DNA of 64,000 bases from Bacteroidota bacterium (GCA_029564935.1 JAKQPD010000318.1:28168-92167); one strand, 5' to 3'; shown: positions 9,298 to 18,811, counted from the first letter of the stretch. The notes: generated by a model not told the origin, from the sequence alone. Made by a program: numbers and translations.

Positions 9298-11541
9298 ATG
9301 AGACGTTCCATTTTTACCAAAGGTTTTTTTCTGGCAGGGATACTGGCAGGGTTATTCTTCAGCAACATCCGGGCACAGGATCTTGAGTCTGCGTTGCGAC
9401 TGACAAAAAGCGAACAATATGACAAAGCCCGAGAGATGCTCCAGCAATTGATCCAGAAAGAACCTTCAAATGCTAAGAACTTTTATTATCTTGGTGAAAA
9501 TTTTCTGCTGGATTATTATGCAGATACAATTTCCAATTCATTCAGTCTGGCTACAAATACAGCAAAGGAGGCCTTTCAGAAAGGTGTAAATGCCAATCCG
9601 AATGATCCTCTGAACTACATAGGGCTCGCCAAGGTTGCCGTTTATCAGGGAGATGATAAGACAGCTGCGGAAATGCGTACAAAAGCAAAGAGTTTTCTTC
9701 TTCCATACAAAAACCTGAAAAAGATTAGTCCACCTGCAAAGGATTATGCATTTGCACTTGCAAAAATAGCTGAGACTTACATAAAGGAAAAGGAAGTTGA
9801 CACTGCTTCTGCCTTACCTCTTATAAGACAGGCTGTCAAAATTGATTCAAAAAATCCGGAGATTTACCTTATAGCGGGTGATATCTATATTCTGGCTAAT
9901 GACGGATCAAATGCAATAAAAAACTATAATCTTGCCCAGTTTGCAGATCCGAAATCACCCACAGCCAACATGAAAATAGGAAGTATTTATGTAAGAGGTA
10001 AAAGCCTGAATGCTGCAATCCCCTATTTTGAAGAAGCCATCAGCCTTGATCCCAATTATGCACCAGCATACAGGGAACTCGGGCAGCTATACTGGATGGC
10101 CCAGAGGCTGGAACAGTCAAAATCGAATTACAAGAAGTATCTTGAACTTAACGAAGGTAATATACCTGCCCAGACACGTTATGTGAATGCATTATTTTAC
10201 GCGGGCGACTATGATGAAGTCATCAGGAATGTTGAAGAGATACTTGCTGTTGATAAATCGAGGGCCTATATGAACCGTCTTGCAGGTTACTCGAGCTTTG
10301 AAAAGAAAAATGCCGATTACGACAAAGCCTTATCATATATGGAAGAGCTTTTTAAGGCACTGCCTGCTGACAGGATCCTCTGGAAAGACCATCATTATAT
10401 GGCAAGGATTCTCATGAGGAAAAACCAGAACTTTACCAAGCTTGCTGATGAGCTTGCCAGCCTTCAGGGACAGCTTGAAAAGGAACAGAGCAAGTATGCA
10501 TCTGCTCCGGCTGCAACAAAGCCAAAACTCAAACCGGCTCTTGATGAGCTGACAGCCAAAGTCGAAGAAGCTAAATTAAAAGTTGATAAAGCTAACCAGG
10601 AGATCGACAGGGGTTTCAGTGAATATGAAAAAGTACTTGAAATGAAGCCTCAGGATAAAGGTCTGCTCAGCGAGATGGCATCAAACTATTATAACTTTAA
10701 ACGATATGATAAAGCTGCAAAGACCTGGGCAATGCTTATTGACCCCGCAAATGAAAAAGTTGAGGACTTTATGCAGATCGGCCGTGCTTATTATATCGGT
10801 GAAAAATACAAATCAGCCGACTCAGTGTTCAATCTGGTGATCCAGAAGGATCCGAACTATCTCCCGGCATATACATACATTGCCCGTACATATTCAAGGA
10901 TGGATCCTGATTCCAAAATGGGGCTGGCCAAACCAAAATTCGAGAAATTGCTTGATGTTGCAAAATCAGATTCATTGAAAAATGAAGACAGTATGATCGA
11001 AGCTCTGAAATATCTGGGCTATTACTACATGTCAAAGGATGATTACAATACATCAAGGAATTACTACAACAGGCTTATCAACCTGAATCCTTCAAACAAA
11101 GAGAACAAGATAGCAGGTTATAACGGAATCGGACTGATTGAGTTACGTCTGGCTGGTGCCGAGAAAGTCAATGAGGCACGTCTGCCTTTCCTTTCAAGAT
11201 CTGCTGCAGCTTATGAACAGATACTTGCTTTAGATCCTAATAACGCTTCTGCAAAGAATCAGATCAACTATATACGTGAATTTGAAGCTTCAGTAAGAAA
11301 AGGTATTAATCCCAATGAGATAAAAGGAGTTATAAGGGATGCTGTTTCAAAACAGCCGATAGCCTATGCTTCTATCAGGGTAAAAGATACTGCTGCTGAA
11401 ATGATGTCAAATACCAGAGGTGAATTCAAATTTGAAATTCCTCAGGGATCTGAGTTTCTGCTTATTAGCGCCAAAGGATATTCGACCAAGGAAGTGCCTA
11501 TTACAAAATCGAGAGTATATAATGTTTCTCTGGAAAAATGA
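9298..11541 (+). CDS. Tetratricopeptide-repeat protein with C-terminal carboxypeptidase-regulatory-like domain
   Basis: Multiple TPR units (e.g. PEIYLIAGDIYILANDGSNAIKNYNLAQFADPKS). C-terminal IKGVIRDAVSKQPIAYASIRVKDTAAEMMSNTRGEFKFEIPQGSEFLLISAKGYSTKEV matches the CarboxypepD_reg-like pattern. Confidence 0.85.
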   Translation: MRRSIFTKGFFLAGILAGLFFSNIRAQDLESALRLTKSEQYDKAREMLQQLIQKEPSNAKNFYYLGENFLLDYYADTISNSFSLATNTAKEAFQKGVNANPNDPLNYIGLAKVAVYQGDDKTAAEMRTKAKSFLLPYKNLKKISPPAKDYAFALAKIAETYIKEKEVDTASALPLIRQAVKIDSKNPEIYLIAGDIYILANDGSNAIKNYNLAQFADPKSPTANMKIGSIYVRGKSLNAAIPYFEEAISLDPNYAPAYRELGQLYWMAQRLEQSKSNYKKYLELNEGNIPAQTRYVNALFYAGDYDEVIRNVEEILAVDKSRAYMNRLAGYSSFEKKNADYDKALSYMEELFKALPADRILWKDHHYMARILMRKNQNFTKLADELASLQGQLEKEQSKYASAPAATKPKLKPALDELTAKVEEAKLKVDKANQEIDRGFSEYEKVLEMKPQDKGLLSEMASNYYNFKRYDKAAKTWAMLIDPANEKVEDFMQIGRAYYIGEKYKSADSVFNLVIQKDPNYLPAYTYIARTYSRMDPDSKMGLAKPKFEKLLDVAKSDSLKNEDSMIEALKYLGYYYMSKDDYNTSRNYYNRLINLNPSNKENKIAGYNGIGLIELRLAGAEKVNEARLPFLSRSAAAYEQILALDPNNASAKNQINYIREFEASVRKGINPNEIKGVIRDAVSKQPIAYASIRVKDTAAEMMSNTRGEFKFEIPQGSEFLLISAKGYSTKEVPITKSRVYNVSLEK

Positions 11542-11732
11542 TACTCTGAAGATAAAAAAGAAAGTTACAGCAACTTAGAAATTATTTTTTGTGACTTATT
11601 ATATGTTTTTGATAAAGAATATTAATAAACTGCTAAAAGTTTAATAATATTCTTTTTCCTCATGAAAAAACAAAATTGAAAATTTATATATTTGCAAATC
11701 ATTAAATCTTAAACCTAAACAAATCGATAAAA

Positions 11733-12551
11733 ATGAGTAAACAAGGAAGTTCGTTCAAAGATGCGTTGCAAAACATTTTTGCAGTAAGTGCTATTTTAAT
11801 AGCTTTTGTGGTATCCTATTTATTGTTCGTCAATGTAATGGGTAATCCGGTAAATTTTGAAGGAGGTAATCCGAAAGGACATGCTCTTGAGGGAAACTAT
11901 CTTGGAATTATATACAAAGGTGGTTTCATTGTTCCGATTCTTATGACCTGTGTGCTTGTACTAATTATTTTCGTTATAGAAAGGGCTATTACCCTTTCCA
12001 GAGCAAAAGGAAAAGGCAGGTTAAACTTATTCCTGACGCAAATTCAGGGTCTGCTTGAGCAGGATAAAATTGAAGAAGCACTTGAAGCATGTGACAAACA
12101 GAAAGGATCTCTTGCCAATGTTATGAGAGCGGGTCTGGCGCGTTACCGCGACCTGCAGGCAGACAAAGAGCTTGAAAAAGACCAGAAGATCCTGTCAATC
12201 CAGAAATCGTTTGAAGAAGCTACAGCACTTGAGCTTCCGATGCTTTCAAGGAACATGGTCATATTCTCGACGCTTGCTTCAATATCAGTGCTTATTGGGC
12301 TGATCGGTACTGTTCTCGGAATGATCAGAGCGTTTGCTGCTCTTGCACAGTCCGGAGCACCTGATGCTCTTGCTCTTTCACAGGGTATTTCAGAAGCGCT
12401 TGTTAATACAGCCTTCGGTATTACAGGTTCAACACTTTCAATTCTTGCTTTTAACTATTTCTCATCAACAATCGACAGCTACAATTTCAAAATTGACGAA
12501 GCAGGTTTCAGTCTGACACAGAACTTTGCCGCTTCACTTAAAAGCAAGTAG
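11733..12551 (+). CDS. exbB: MotA/TolQ/ExbB proton channel family protein
   Basis: TM topology plus GTVLGMIRAFAALAQSGAPDALALSQGISEALVNTAFGI, the TolQ/ExbB signature. Confidence 0.92.
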   Translation: MSKQGSSFKDALQNIFAVSAILIAFVVSYLLFVNVMGNPVNFEGGNPKGHALEGNYLGIIYKGGFIVPILMTCVLVLIIFVIERAITLSRAKGKGRLNLFLTQIQGLLEQDKIEEALEACDKQKGSLANVMRAGLARYRDLQADKELEKDQKILSIQKSFEEATALELPMLSRNMVIFSTLASISVLIGLIGTVLGMIRAFAALAQSGAPDALALSQGISEALVNTAFGITGSTLSILAFNYFSSTIDSYNFKIDEAGFSLTQNFAASLKSK

Positions 12552-12589
12552 TATTGAATCTTTTGGTCAAATAAATAAAATAAGAAAAG

Positions 12590-13228
12590 ATGCCAAAGAT
12601 CAAATTACCAACAAAGTCGCCCAGGATTGACATGACGCCGATGGTTGACACATTCTGTGTTATATTGATATTCCTTATGTTAACCGCTACAATGAGTTCA
12701 CCCGAACCGGCTCCTGTCAGTACACCTTACTCAATATCAGAAAAACCGACTCCTGATTTTAATGCTATGACTTTCCTTCTATCTGCTGACGGTAAAGTTT
12801 TCATGAATTTCGATAACGGACCAGATACTTTATTAAAATTCCGGCCAAAAGTCCTGGCGGAAATGGGAAAAAGATACGGGATCGAGTTCACGGATGCTGA
12901 ATACAGGGAGTTTGAAAAATATCCATCTTCAATGGGTGTCCCTATTGCCCAGATGAAAGCTTTCCTGAGTACACAGGATGGCGCTGCCAGAAAAGAACTT
13001 CAGGTGGGGATTCCGATGGATTCAACTGACAACCAGCTTGCCATGTGGATCCAGTATGCCCGTACAGTTAATCCGAATATCCAGGCTGTCATCAGAGGTG
13101 ATACACAAACTGAATTCCCCGTTGTAAAGAGAGTACTGGATATCCTTCAGGACCTTAATGTTAAAAGGTTTAGCCTGATTACCAGTCTGGAAGCAGCCAA
13201 AATTAACCTAGAAGAAATACAACAGTGA
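12590..13228 (+). CDS. exbD: ExbD/TolR family biopolymer transport protein (first copy)
   Basis: SPRIDMTPMVDTFCVILIFLMLTATM: conserved D-MTPMVD followed by a TM segment. Confidence 0.9.
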   Translation: MPKIKLPTKSPRIDMTPMVDTFCVILIFLMLTATMSSPEPAPVSTPYSISEKPTPDFNAMTFLLSADGKVFMNFDNGPDTLLKFRPKVLAEMGKRYGIEFTDAEYREFEKYPSSMGVPIAQMKAFLSTQDGAARKELQVGIPMDSTDNQLAMWIQYARTVNPNIQAVIRGDTQTEFPVVKRVLDILQDLNVKRFSLITSLEAAKINLEEIQQ

Positions 13229-13229
13229 C

Positions 13230-13901
13230 ATGGCAGAAATAATTCAACAGGAAAAAGGCAAAAGAGGAGGTAAGAAAAGGGCGAAAAGGATCATTCCGCA
13301 CATGGACATGACTCCTATGGTTGACCTCATGATGTTGTTGATAACCTTCTTTATGCTCACAACTTCGATGGCTAAAGCCAAGGTTATGGACATCACCCTT
13401 CCGGACAAAATAACTGATCCGAATCAGGAAGCACCAAAGATATCAGCCAGTCGTACGCTGAACATTATTCTCGGTCCCGAAAATAAAATATTCTGGTACC
13501 CCGGCGGTGTCAAACCTGAAGAATACAATAATCTGCCTCCGTTAATGGAAACAGATTTCAGCCCCAAAGGTGTTCGTCAATTACTGCTTGAAAGGAACAG
13601 AGCTCTTTTCAGAAAGATCGCTGATTTCAAGCAACAGGTGATTACAGGTAAAATAGATATCTCGCAGGATTCACTTGCGGGAGCGATCAGAAGCCTTAAG
13701 AATGTCGACGACACCGGACCAATTGTGCTTATTAAAGCTTATAAAGCAGCCAATTACGGGAATTTTGTAGATATACTTGATGAAATGAATATCTGTGGAA
13801 TTGCCCGTTATACGTTTGTTGACATCGCATGGTATGAAGAAAAGATGGTGGAATTCGCCATGGGTGGCGCTTCCGCATCATCCAGAACTTCATCCAATTA
13901 A
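13230..13901 (+). CDS. exbD: ExbD/TolR family biopolymer transport protein (second copy)
   Basis: PHMDMTPMVDLMMLLITFFMLTTSM; tandem with the first copy. Confidence 0.92.
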   Translation: MAEIIQQEKGKRGGKKRAKRIIPHMDMTPMVDLMMLLITFFMLTTSMAKAKVMDITLPDKITDPNQEAPKISASRTLNIILGPENKIFWYPGGVKPEEYNNLPPLMETDFSPKGVRQLLLERNRALFRKIADFKQQVITGKIDISQDSLAGAIRSLKNVDDTGPIVLIKAYKAANYGNFVDILDEMNICGIARYTFVDIAWYEEKMVEFAMGGASASSRTSSN

Positions 13902-13914
13902 CCCGTAAACCAAG

Positions 13915-14700
13915 ATGAAGATGGCAAAAGATAAATTGAGGGCTCCGGCATTTGATGACATAGTGTTTGAGAACCGAAACAAGGAGTACGGAGCTTACAG
14001 ACTGCGTAAGAAATATAAACGCAACGTGCTGATAGCATTGTTAATTGGCATTGCTATTATGTCGACTGTGATCATCACACCATACCTGAATGCAAAAGCT
14101 GCTGAGAGAAGCCAGAAGCGTACAGAAAGACAGGTTGAGATACAGATGGAAAATCTCGACACTCCCAATGAAGCAGTCGCTCCACCACCGCCTCCTCCCC
14201 CACCTCCGCAGGATGTCGTTCAACAGGCAAGATATGTGCCTCCCGTTGTTGTTGACTCGGTTAAACCTGAAGAAGCTACACAGCTTATGACAGCTGACGA
14301 AGCTCAGGTTGAAGTCAAGAATGAAGAGGTAGTCGAGTTTGTTGAAGAGATCAAGGAAGAGGTACAGGAAGAAGAACCGGAACCCGAGCCGTTCGTAGTT
14401 GTTGAGGAAATGCCGATGTTCCCCGGTGGGGATGCTGCTCTCCTCCAATACATAGGCGAACATACGAACTACCCTGAAGTTGCCAAGGAAAACAATATAC
14501 AGGGAAGGGTAATCGTAAGGTTCTGCGTAACCTCAAAAGGTGGTGTAAACCAGGTTAGCGTCCTTAAAGGCGTTGATCCTGAGCTTGATAAAGAAGCAAT
14601 CAGGGTAGTTGAATCACTTCCTGCATTTAAGCCCGGGAAACAGGGCGGGAAACCGGTCCCTGTATGGTACATGGTACCCATTACCTTCACGCTTAAATAA
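13915..14700 (+). CDS. tonB: Energy transducer TonB
   Basis: N-terminal FENRNKEYGAYRLRKKYKRN plus TM, a proline-rich linker (APPPPPPPPPQ), and the C-terminal TonB domain (YPEVAKENNIQGRVIVRFCVTSKGGVNQVSVLKGVDPELDKEAIRVVESLPAFKPGKQGGKPVPVWYMVPITF). Confidence 0.95.
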   Translation: MKMAKDKLRAPAFDDIVFENRNKEYGAYRLRKKYKRNVLIALLIGIAIMSTVIITPYLNAKAAERSQKRTERQVEIQMENLDTPNEAVAPPPPPPPPPQDVVQQARYVPPVVVDSVKPEEATQLMTADEAQVEVKNEEVVEFVEEIKEEVQEEEPEPEPFVVVEEMPMFPGGDAALLQYIGEHTNYPEVAKENNIQGRVIVRFCVTSKGGVNQVSVLKGVDPELDKEAIRVVESLPAFKPGKQGGKPVPVWYMVPITFTLK

Positions 14701-14723
14701 GATCATTTTTATTAATCAATATC

Positions 14724-14755
14724 ATGTAGGGACATGCCATGGCATGTCCCTACAT
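14724..14755. repeat. 32-nt perfect palindrome ATGTAGGGACATGCCATGGCATGTCCCTACAT
   Basis: Reverse complement is identical; related to the 63.4-63.8 kb array. Confidence 0.97.
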
Positions 14756-15784
14756 TTTTAATTCCTGCATAAGGATTTTAACAAGTCCCCCGATATCCTC
14801 CTCCGACGTATCCCATCCTGTCATTATCCTGTACTCTGAGGTCTTTTCATTCCATGGGTAAAAGAAATATTTCCTGCAGACCTTTTCGGCAACCTGCGGG
14901 GGCATTATTACAAAAACACCATTTGCCTGGACAGGCTGTGTAATTGTTATTCCCTTAACACTGCTTATCTTTTCAGCAAGAACCGACGCCATTGTGTTGG
15001 AATGTGAGGCACATTTCTTCCAGAGGTCATCCCTGAAATATGCTATATACTGTGCAGAAATGAACCTCATCTTGGATGCAAGCTGCATGCTCTGCTTCCT
15101 TATATACTTGAAATCTCCTGAGAGTCCGCTTTTCAGAAAACATACAGCTTCTCCGAACATCATCCCGTTCTTGGTTCCTCCGAAGGACAGAATATCAACA
15201 CCTGCATCTGTTGTGAATGTTTTGAAAGGCAGATCAAGTGAAACAGCTGCGTTGGCAATCCTGGCTCCATCCATATGAAGCAGTAAGCCATGTCTATGTG
15301 CAAAATCTGCAATTTCTTTTATCTCTTCCGGTGTATATACAGTCCCCATTTCGGTAGACTGTGTGATTGAAATGACCTTTGGCTGCGAATGGTGTTCAAA
15401 ATCAAAGCCGTGCATATGTTTTTCAACAGATCCCGGTGATATTTTTCCGTCTGCAGAATCGACTGTCAGTACTTTACATCCTGTAAATTTTTCAGGTGCC
15501 CCGCATTCATCCTGTTCAAGGTGCGCTGTTGAGGCAGTAATCACGGAATTCCACGACCGTGTAACACCTGAAAGGCTTAAGACATTTGCAGCAGTTCCCG
15601 TGAATACAAAAAATGTTTCGGTTTCCGGTCCTAGTTGTTCCTTAAAAAGTGCCATTGCCTCTTCAGTAAATCTGTCATATCCATAACCGATTGTATGACC
15701 ATTGTTGGCTGACCGGATCTCATCCATTATCAGTGGGTGAACACCGGCAGTATTATCACTTGCGAATCCGAATTTTATTTCCAT
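14750..15784 (-). CDS. ltaE: Low-specificity L-threonine aldolase / beta-eliminating lyase family (PLP)
   Basis: FASDNTAGVHP, FVFTGTAANVLSL, THLEQDECGAPE-like ITASTAHLEQDECGAPE, LHMDGARIANAAVSL, SFGGTKNGMMFGEAV (PLP Lys). Confidence 0.9.
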   Translation of the reverse strand: MEIKFGFASDNTAGVHPLIMDEIRSANNGHTIGYGYDRFTEEAMALFKEQLGPETETFFVFTGTAANVLSLSGVTRSWNSVITASTAHLEQDECGAPEKFTGCKVLTVDSADGKISPGSVEKHMHGFDFEHHSQPKVISITQSTEMGTVYTPEEIKEIADFAHRHGLLLHMDGARIANAAVSLDLPFKTFTTDAGVDILSFGGTKNGMMFGEAVCFLKSGLSGDFKYIRKQSMQLASKMRFISAQYIAYFRDDLWKKCASHSNTMASVLAEKISSVKGITITQPVQANGVFVIMPPQVAEKVCRKYFFYPWNEKTSEYRIMTGWDTSEEDIGGLVKILMQELKM

Positions 15785-15805
15785 TTATAAGGTTTTATTA
15801 AAAAA

Positions 15806-15857
15806 TTAACCGCAAAGATTCCCTCGGCGAATGAAGGTGGCAGTACTTTGCGGTTAA
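15806..15857. repeat. Inverted repeat: 12-nt arms TTAACCGCAAAG / CTTTGCGGTTAA with 28-nt spacer
   Basis: Arms at 15806-15817 and 15846-15857 are perfectly complementary; located in the 5' region of the threonine aldolase gene. Confidence 0.9.
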
Positions 15858-15874
15858 AATCTGATTTATTTTAT

Positions 15875-16078
15875 TTATGCCTTTTTCTTCTTCCTCATTG
15901 CCATGAACAGCATAAAGAGTCCGAAGATAAGCATTGTAATGCCCATTATTATATTGACATTAATGCCAAGCGATTTCTGATACAAACCGCTGTCCGATAT
16001 TGTTGCAAAGCCGAAAATTGTTACCAATACTCCAAGTATTGTGAACATCAGTCCTATTGGATATCTTATATCTACCAT
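15875..16078 (-). CDS. Small membrane protein, two predicted TM segments
   Basis: 67 aa (MVDIRYPIGLMFTILGVLVTIFGF...NIIMGITMLIFGLFMLFMAMRKKKKA), 12 bp downstream of the symporter gene. Confidence 0.65.
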   Translation of the reverse strand: MVDIRYPIGLMFTILGVLVTIFGFATISDSGLYQKSLGINVNIIMGITMLIFGLFMLFMAMRKKKKA

Positions 16079-16090
16079 TTCTATTTCCTC

Positions 16091-17815
16091 CTACCAGAAT
16101 ATTATACTTAAAATTATACAAATTACACCAACGATAACAGCAAGGCCTGCGGGACGTTTATGCCATGGCAGGTGTTCATCGCTGATACGTGGAGTAAGTG
16201 AATAAACCAGACCCGTCAGTTCCTTTTCAGTCTTCTTCTGTTTTGTCAGCAGGGTTAATCCCACAGTTACACTTGCAGCGACAGTAAATGCAAATATGGC
16301 GGTCCAGAAATTCTGAGCCATTTCGACAGGATAGTTATGTACAACTCCTAACCAGCCACCTTTGAAAAGGGTGTTTGCTCCTACCGGAGCTGTCAGACCA
16401 TGATGTGTCAGTGCAACCAGAAATCCTAATAATAGTCCGGTGAATGCCGCATGACCTGTGGTTCTCTTCCAGAACATTCCGAGGAAGATCACGGCAAACA
16501 GAGGAGCATTGATCATCGAGAAGATTGTCTGCAGGAAATCCATAATATTACCGAATTTACTTGCAATATAAGCTGAAGCTATACTAAGCAGAACCCCGAC
16601 AACAGTTGCAACACGTCCGACATTAAGATAATGTTTATCGTCTGCTTCATGGTTATCAGTTCTCTTCCTTATGTAGCTTTGATAGATGTCATAAGTCCAT
16701 ACAGTATTAAATGCCGAAACATTACCAGCCATCCCGGACATGAATGATGCAAGCAGGGCGGTAATTCCCAGACCAAGCACACCAGCAGGCAGATACTGTT
16801 TCAGAAGCATTATGATCGTATAATCATATACAGGTTTCCCGGCAGAATCAAGAGGAAGGGTAAATCCCTTGCCCGGGTCATTCATAAGCACAATAGCTAT
16901 GATACCTGGAACAATTATAAGGAAGGGGATGAACATTTTTGGCAAGGCGCCGATCAGGGGGACTTTTCTTGCGGCAGAAATCGATTCGGCTGCGAAAGCA
17001 CGCTGGACTATAAGAAAGTTTGTACACCAGTATCCGAAGGAAAGAACAAATCCCAGTCCGAATAATATTCCGAACCACTCTACCCCCAGGGGATTGGCGG
17101 AGGCTTCTGCAGTATATTTCCAGGTTGTTACAAAAGTATCAGGGGCGTATCCGGCCGAAGAAGCTATTGGGGCCAGTCCTTCTTTAAGACCTGCCCATCC
17201 GCCGACATCTTTCAGACTTAGAAAAACAAGTGGCAGCAATCCGATCACAATGATGAAAAACTGAAGCACTTCGTTATAAATAGCTGAAGAAAGTCCGCCC
17301 AGGTAAGTATAAGCAAGAACGATCATTGCCGAAACCCAGAGGCTTAAGTTAAAGTCCCATCCGAGAATCCTTTCGAGCAAAATTGCCAGGGCGTACATTG
17401 AAATTCCGGAAGCAAGGATAGTCATTACAGCAAACAGGATTGCATTCAATGCCCTTGTTTTCTCATCGTACCTGAGCTTGAGGTACTCAGGCACTGACCG
17501 CGCTTTTGATCCGTAATAGAACGGCATCATAAAGAGGGCAAGGAAGATCATTGCCGGGATCGCTCCGATCCAGTAAAAATGGGTCGTCAGCATACCATAC
17601 TTCATTCCCGACCCGGCCATCCCCATAACTTCAAGAGCGCCAAGGTTTGTAGAAATAAAAGCCAAACCTGCAACCCATGCAGGGATCGACCTGCCGGCTT
17701 CAAGAAATGCATTGGCATTCTTCATATATTTTCTCAGGAACCAGCCAATGCCGAGAACAAAAACAAAATAGATTATCATGATCGAATAATCTATCCAACT
17801 CATATCAACTTTCAT
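16091..17815 (-). CDS. Sodium:solute symporter (SSS family)
   Basis: 574 aa, about 13 TM segments, GLAFISTNLGALEVMGMAGSG, SVPEYLKLRYDEKTRALNA, YTYLGGLSSAIYNEVLQFFIIV. Confidence 0.9.
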   Translation of the reverse strand: MKVDMSWIDYSIMIIYFVFVLGIGWFLRKYMKNANAFLEAGRSIPAWVAGLAFISTNLGALEVMGMAGSGMKYGMLTTHFYWIGAIPAMIFLALFMMPFYYGSKARSVPEYLKLRYDEKTRALNAILFAVMTILASGISMYALAILLERILGWDFNLSLWVSAMIVLAYTYLGGLSSAIYNEVLQFFIIVIGLLPLVFLSLKDVGGWAGLKEGLAPIASSAGYAPDTFVTTWKYTAEASANPLGVEWFGILFGLGFVLSFGYWCTNFLIVQRAFAAESISAARKVPLIGALPKMFIPFLIIVPGIIAIVLMNDPGKGFTLPLDSAGKPVYDYTIIMLLKQYLPAGVLGLGITALLASFMSGMAGNVSAFNTVWTYDIYQSYIRKRTDNHEADDKHYLNVGRVATVVGVLLSIASAYIASKFGNIMDFLQTIFSMINAPLFAVIFLGMFWKRTTGHAAFTGLLLGFLVALTHHGLTAPVGANTLFKGGWLGVVHNYPVEMAQNFWTAIFAFTVAASVTVGLTLLTKQKKTEKELTGLVYSLTPRISDEHLPWHKRPAGLAVIVGVICIILSIIFW

Positions 17816-17998
17816 AGTCTAAGGATTTTTGATTTTTATTCATATTTATTATATAGATTCTTCAAAGATTTATCATCGTTTCAGGGTTTAGTAAAAATAC
17901 ATTTTAAATCTGTTTTTAAAATGACCGGCTTAATTAATTATCAGATTTTTTTAAAAATTTTTTTTTATCCTTGTAGAATTCTTTGCACAATACATCTG

Positions 17999-18811
17999 TT
18001 GAAGACAAGGTATTTCATATATATTTCCTTCAAAGGAACTTCTTATCACGGATGGCAGGTTCAGCCAAATTCGGTGACGATCCAGAAAATCCTTGATAAT
18101 GCCCTTAGCACAGTGTTTAATGAAGAAATATCTGCGACCGGCGCCGGCAGGACTGATACCGGTGTACATGCACTGGTCTTTTGCGCACATTTTGACAGTA
18201 ATTGCCAGGATCTGGCGGAAAATAAAAACCATATTTTCAGGCTTAACAGATTCCTGCCGAAAGATATCTCGGTAACCGGGATTTACAAGGTCACAACTGA
18301 AGCACATGCGAGGTTCAGCGCTGTTTCAAGAACATACAAATATTATATATCAAGGATTAAAGATCCCTTTCTTGAAGATTCATCATGGTTCATTCATGGC
18401 AATATTGACATGAATATAATGAACAGAGCCTGTATGATACTCATGAAATACTCTGATTTTACAAGCTTCAGCAGGCTTCACACTGACGTAAAGACTAACC
18501 TGTGTACAATTTATTCGGCAATCTGGGAAGAAACTGACACTTCCCTGGTCTTTACAATCAAAGCCGACCGCTTCCTCAGGAATATGGTAAGAGCAATAGT
18601 GGGTACAATGACAGATGCCGGGACAGGAAAAATAAGTCTGGAGGAATTCGAAAACATTATTCTGGCAAAGGACAGATGCAGGGCAGGACAATCAGCTCCT
18701 GCCAGGGGATTATTCCTTACAGATATTGAATACCCCCCCGATATATTTATCAGAGCTCAGGATCATTCCAGATCTCCCATGACCGGTCAGCCTGGGAATG
18801 AAGCATTTTAA
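17999..18811 (+). CDS. truA: tRNA pseudouridine synthase A
   Basis: KTRYFIYISFKGTSYHGWQVQPNSVTIQ, GAGRTDTGVHAL (catalytic Asp), RTYKYYI, FLRNMVRAIVGTM. Start inferred at TTG 17999; the ATG at 17579 lies inside the divergent symporter gene. Confidence 0.92.
   Translation: MKTRYFIYISFKGTSYHGWQVQPNSVTIQKILDNALSTVFNEEISATGAGRTDTGVHALVFCAHFDSNCQDLAENKNHIFRLNRFLPKDISVTGIYKVTTEAHARFSAVSRTYKYYISRIKDPFLEDSSWFIHGNIDMNIMNRACMILMKYSDFTSFSRLHTDVKTNLCTIYSAIWEETDTSLVFTIKADRFLRNMVRAIVGTMTDAGTGKISLEEFENIILAKDRCRAGQSAPARGLFLTDIEYPPDIFIRAQDHSRSPMTGQPGNEAF

Noticed and set aside
14041-14690. Antisense and alternate-frame ORFs in tonB (14041-14463 -, 14090-14290 +, 14351-14536 -, 14469-14690 -)
   Set aside because: The proline-rich and charged linker of tonB opens other frames; no independent evidence.
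15363-15686. ORF 15363-15686(+) and 14994-15278(+) antisense to the threonine aldolase
   Set aside because: Antisense open frames within a gene with full PLP-enzyme motifs.
17579-17998. N-terminal ~140-residue extension of the truA ORF
   Set aside because: Antisense to the symporter gene's 5' end, low-complexity translation, and the TruA domain starts at about 17999.
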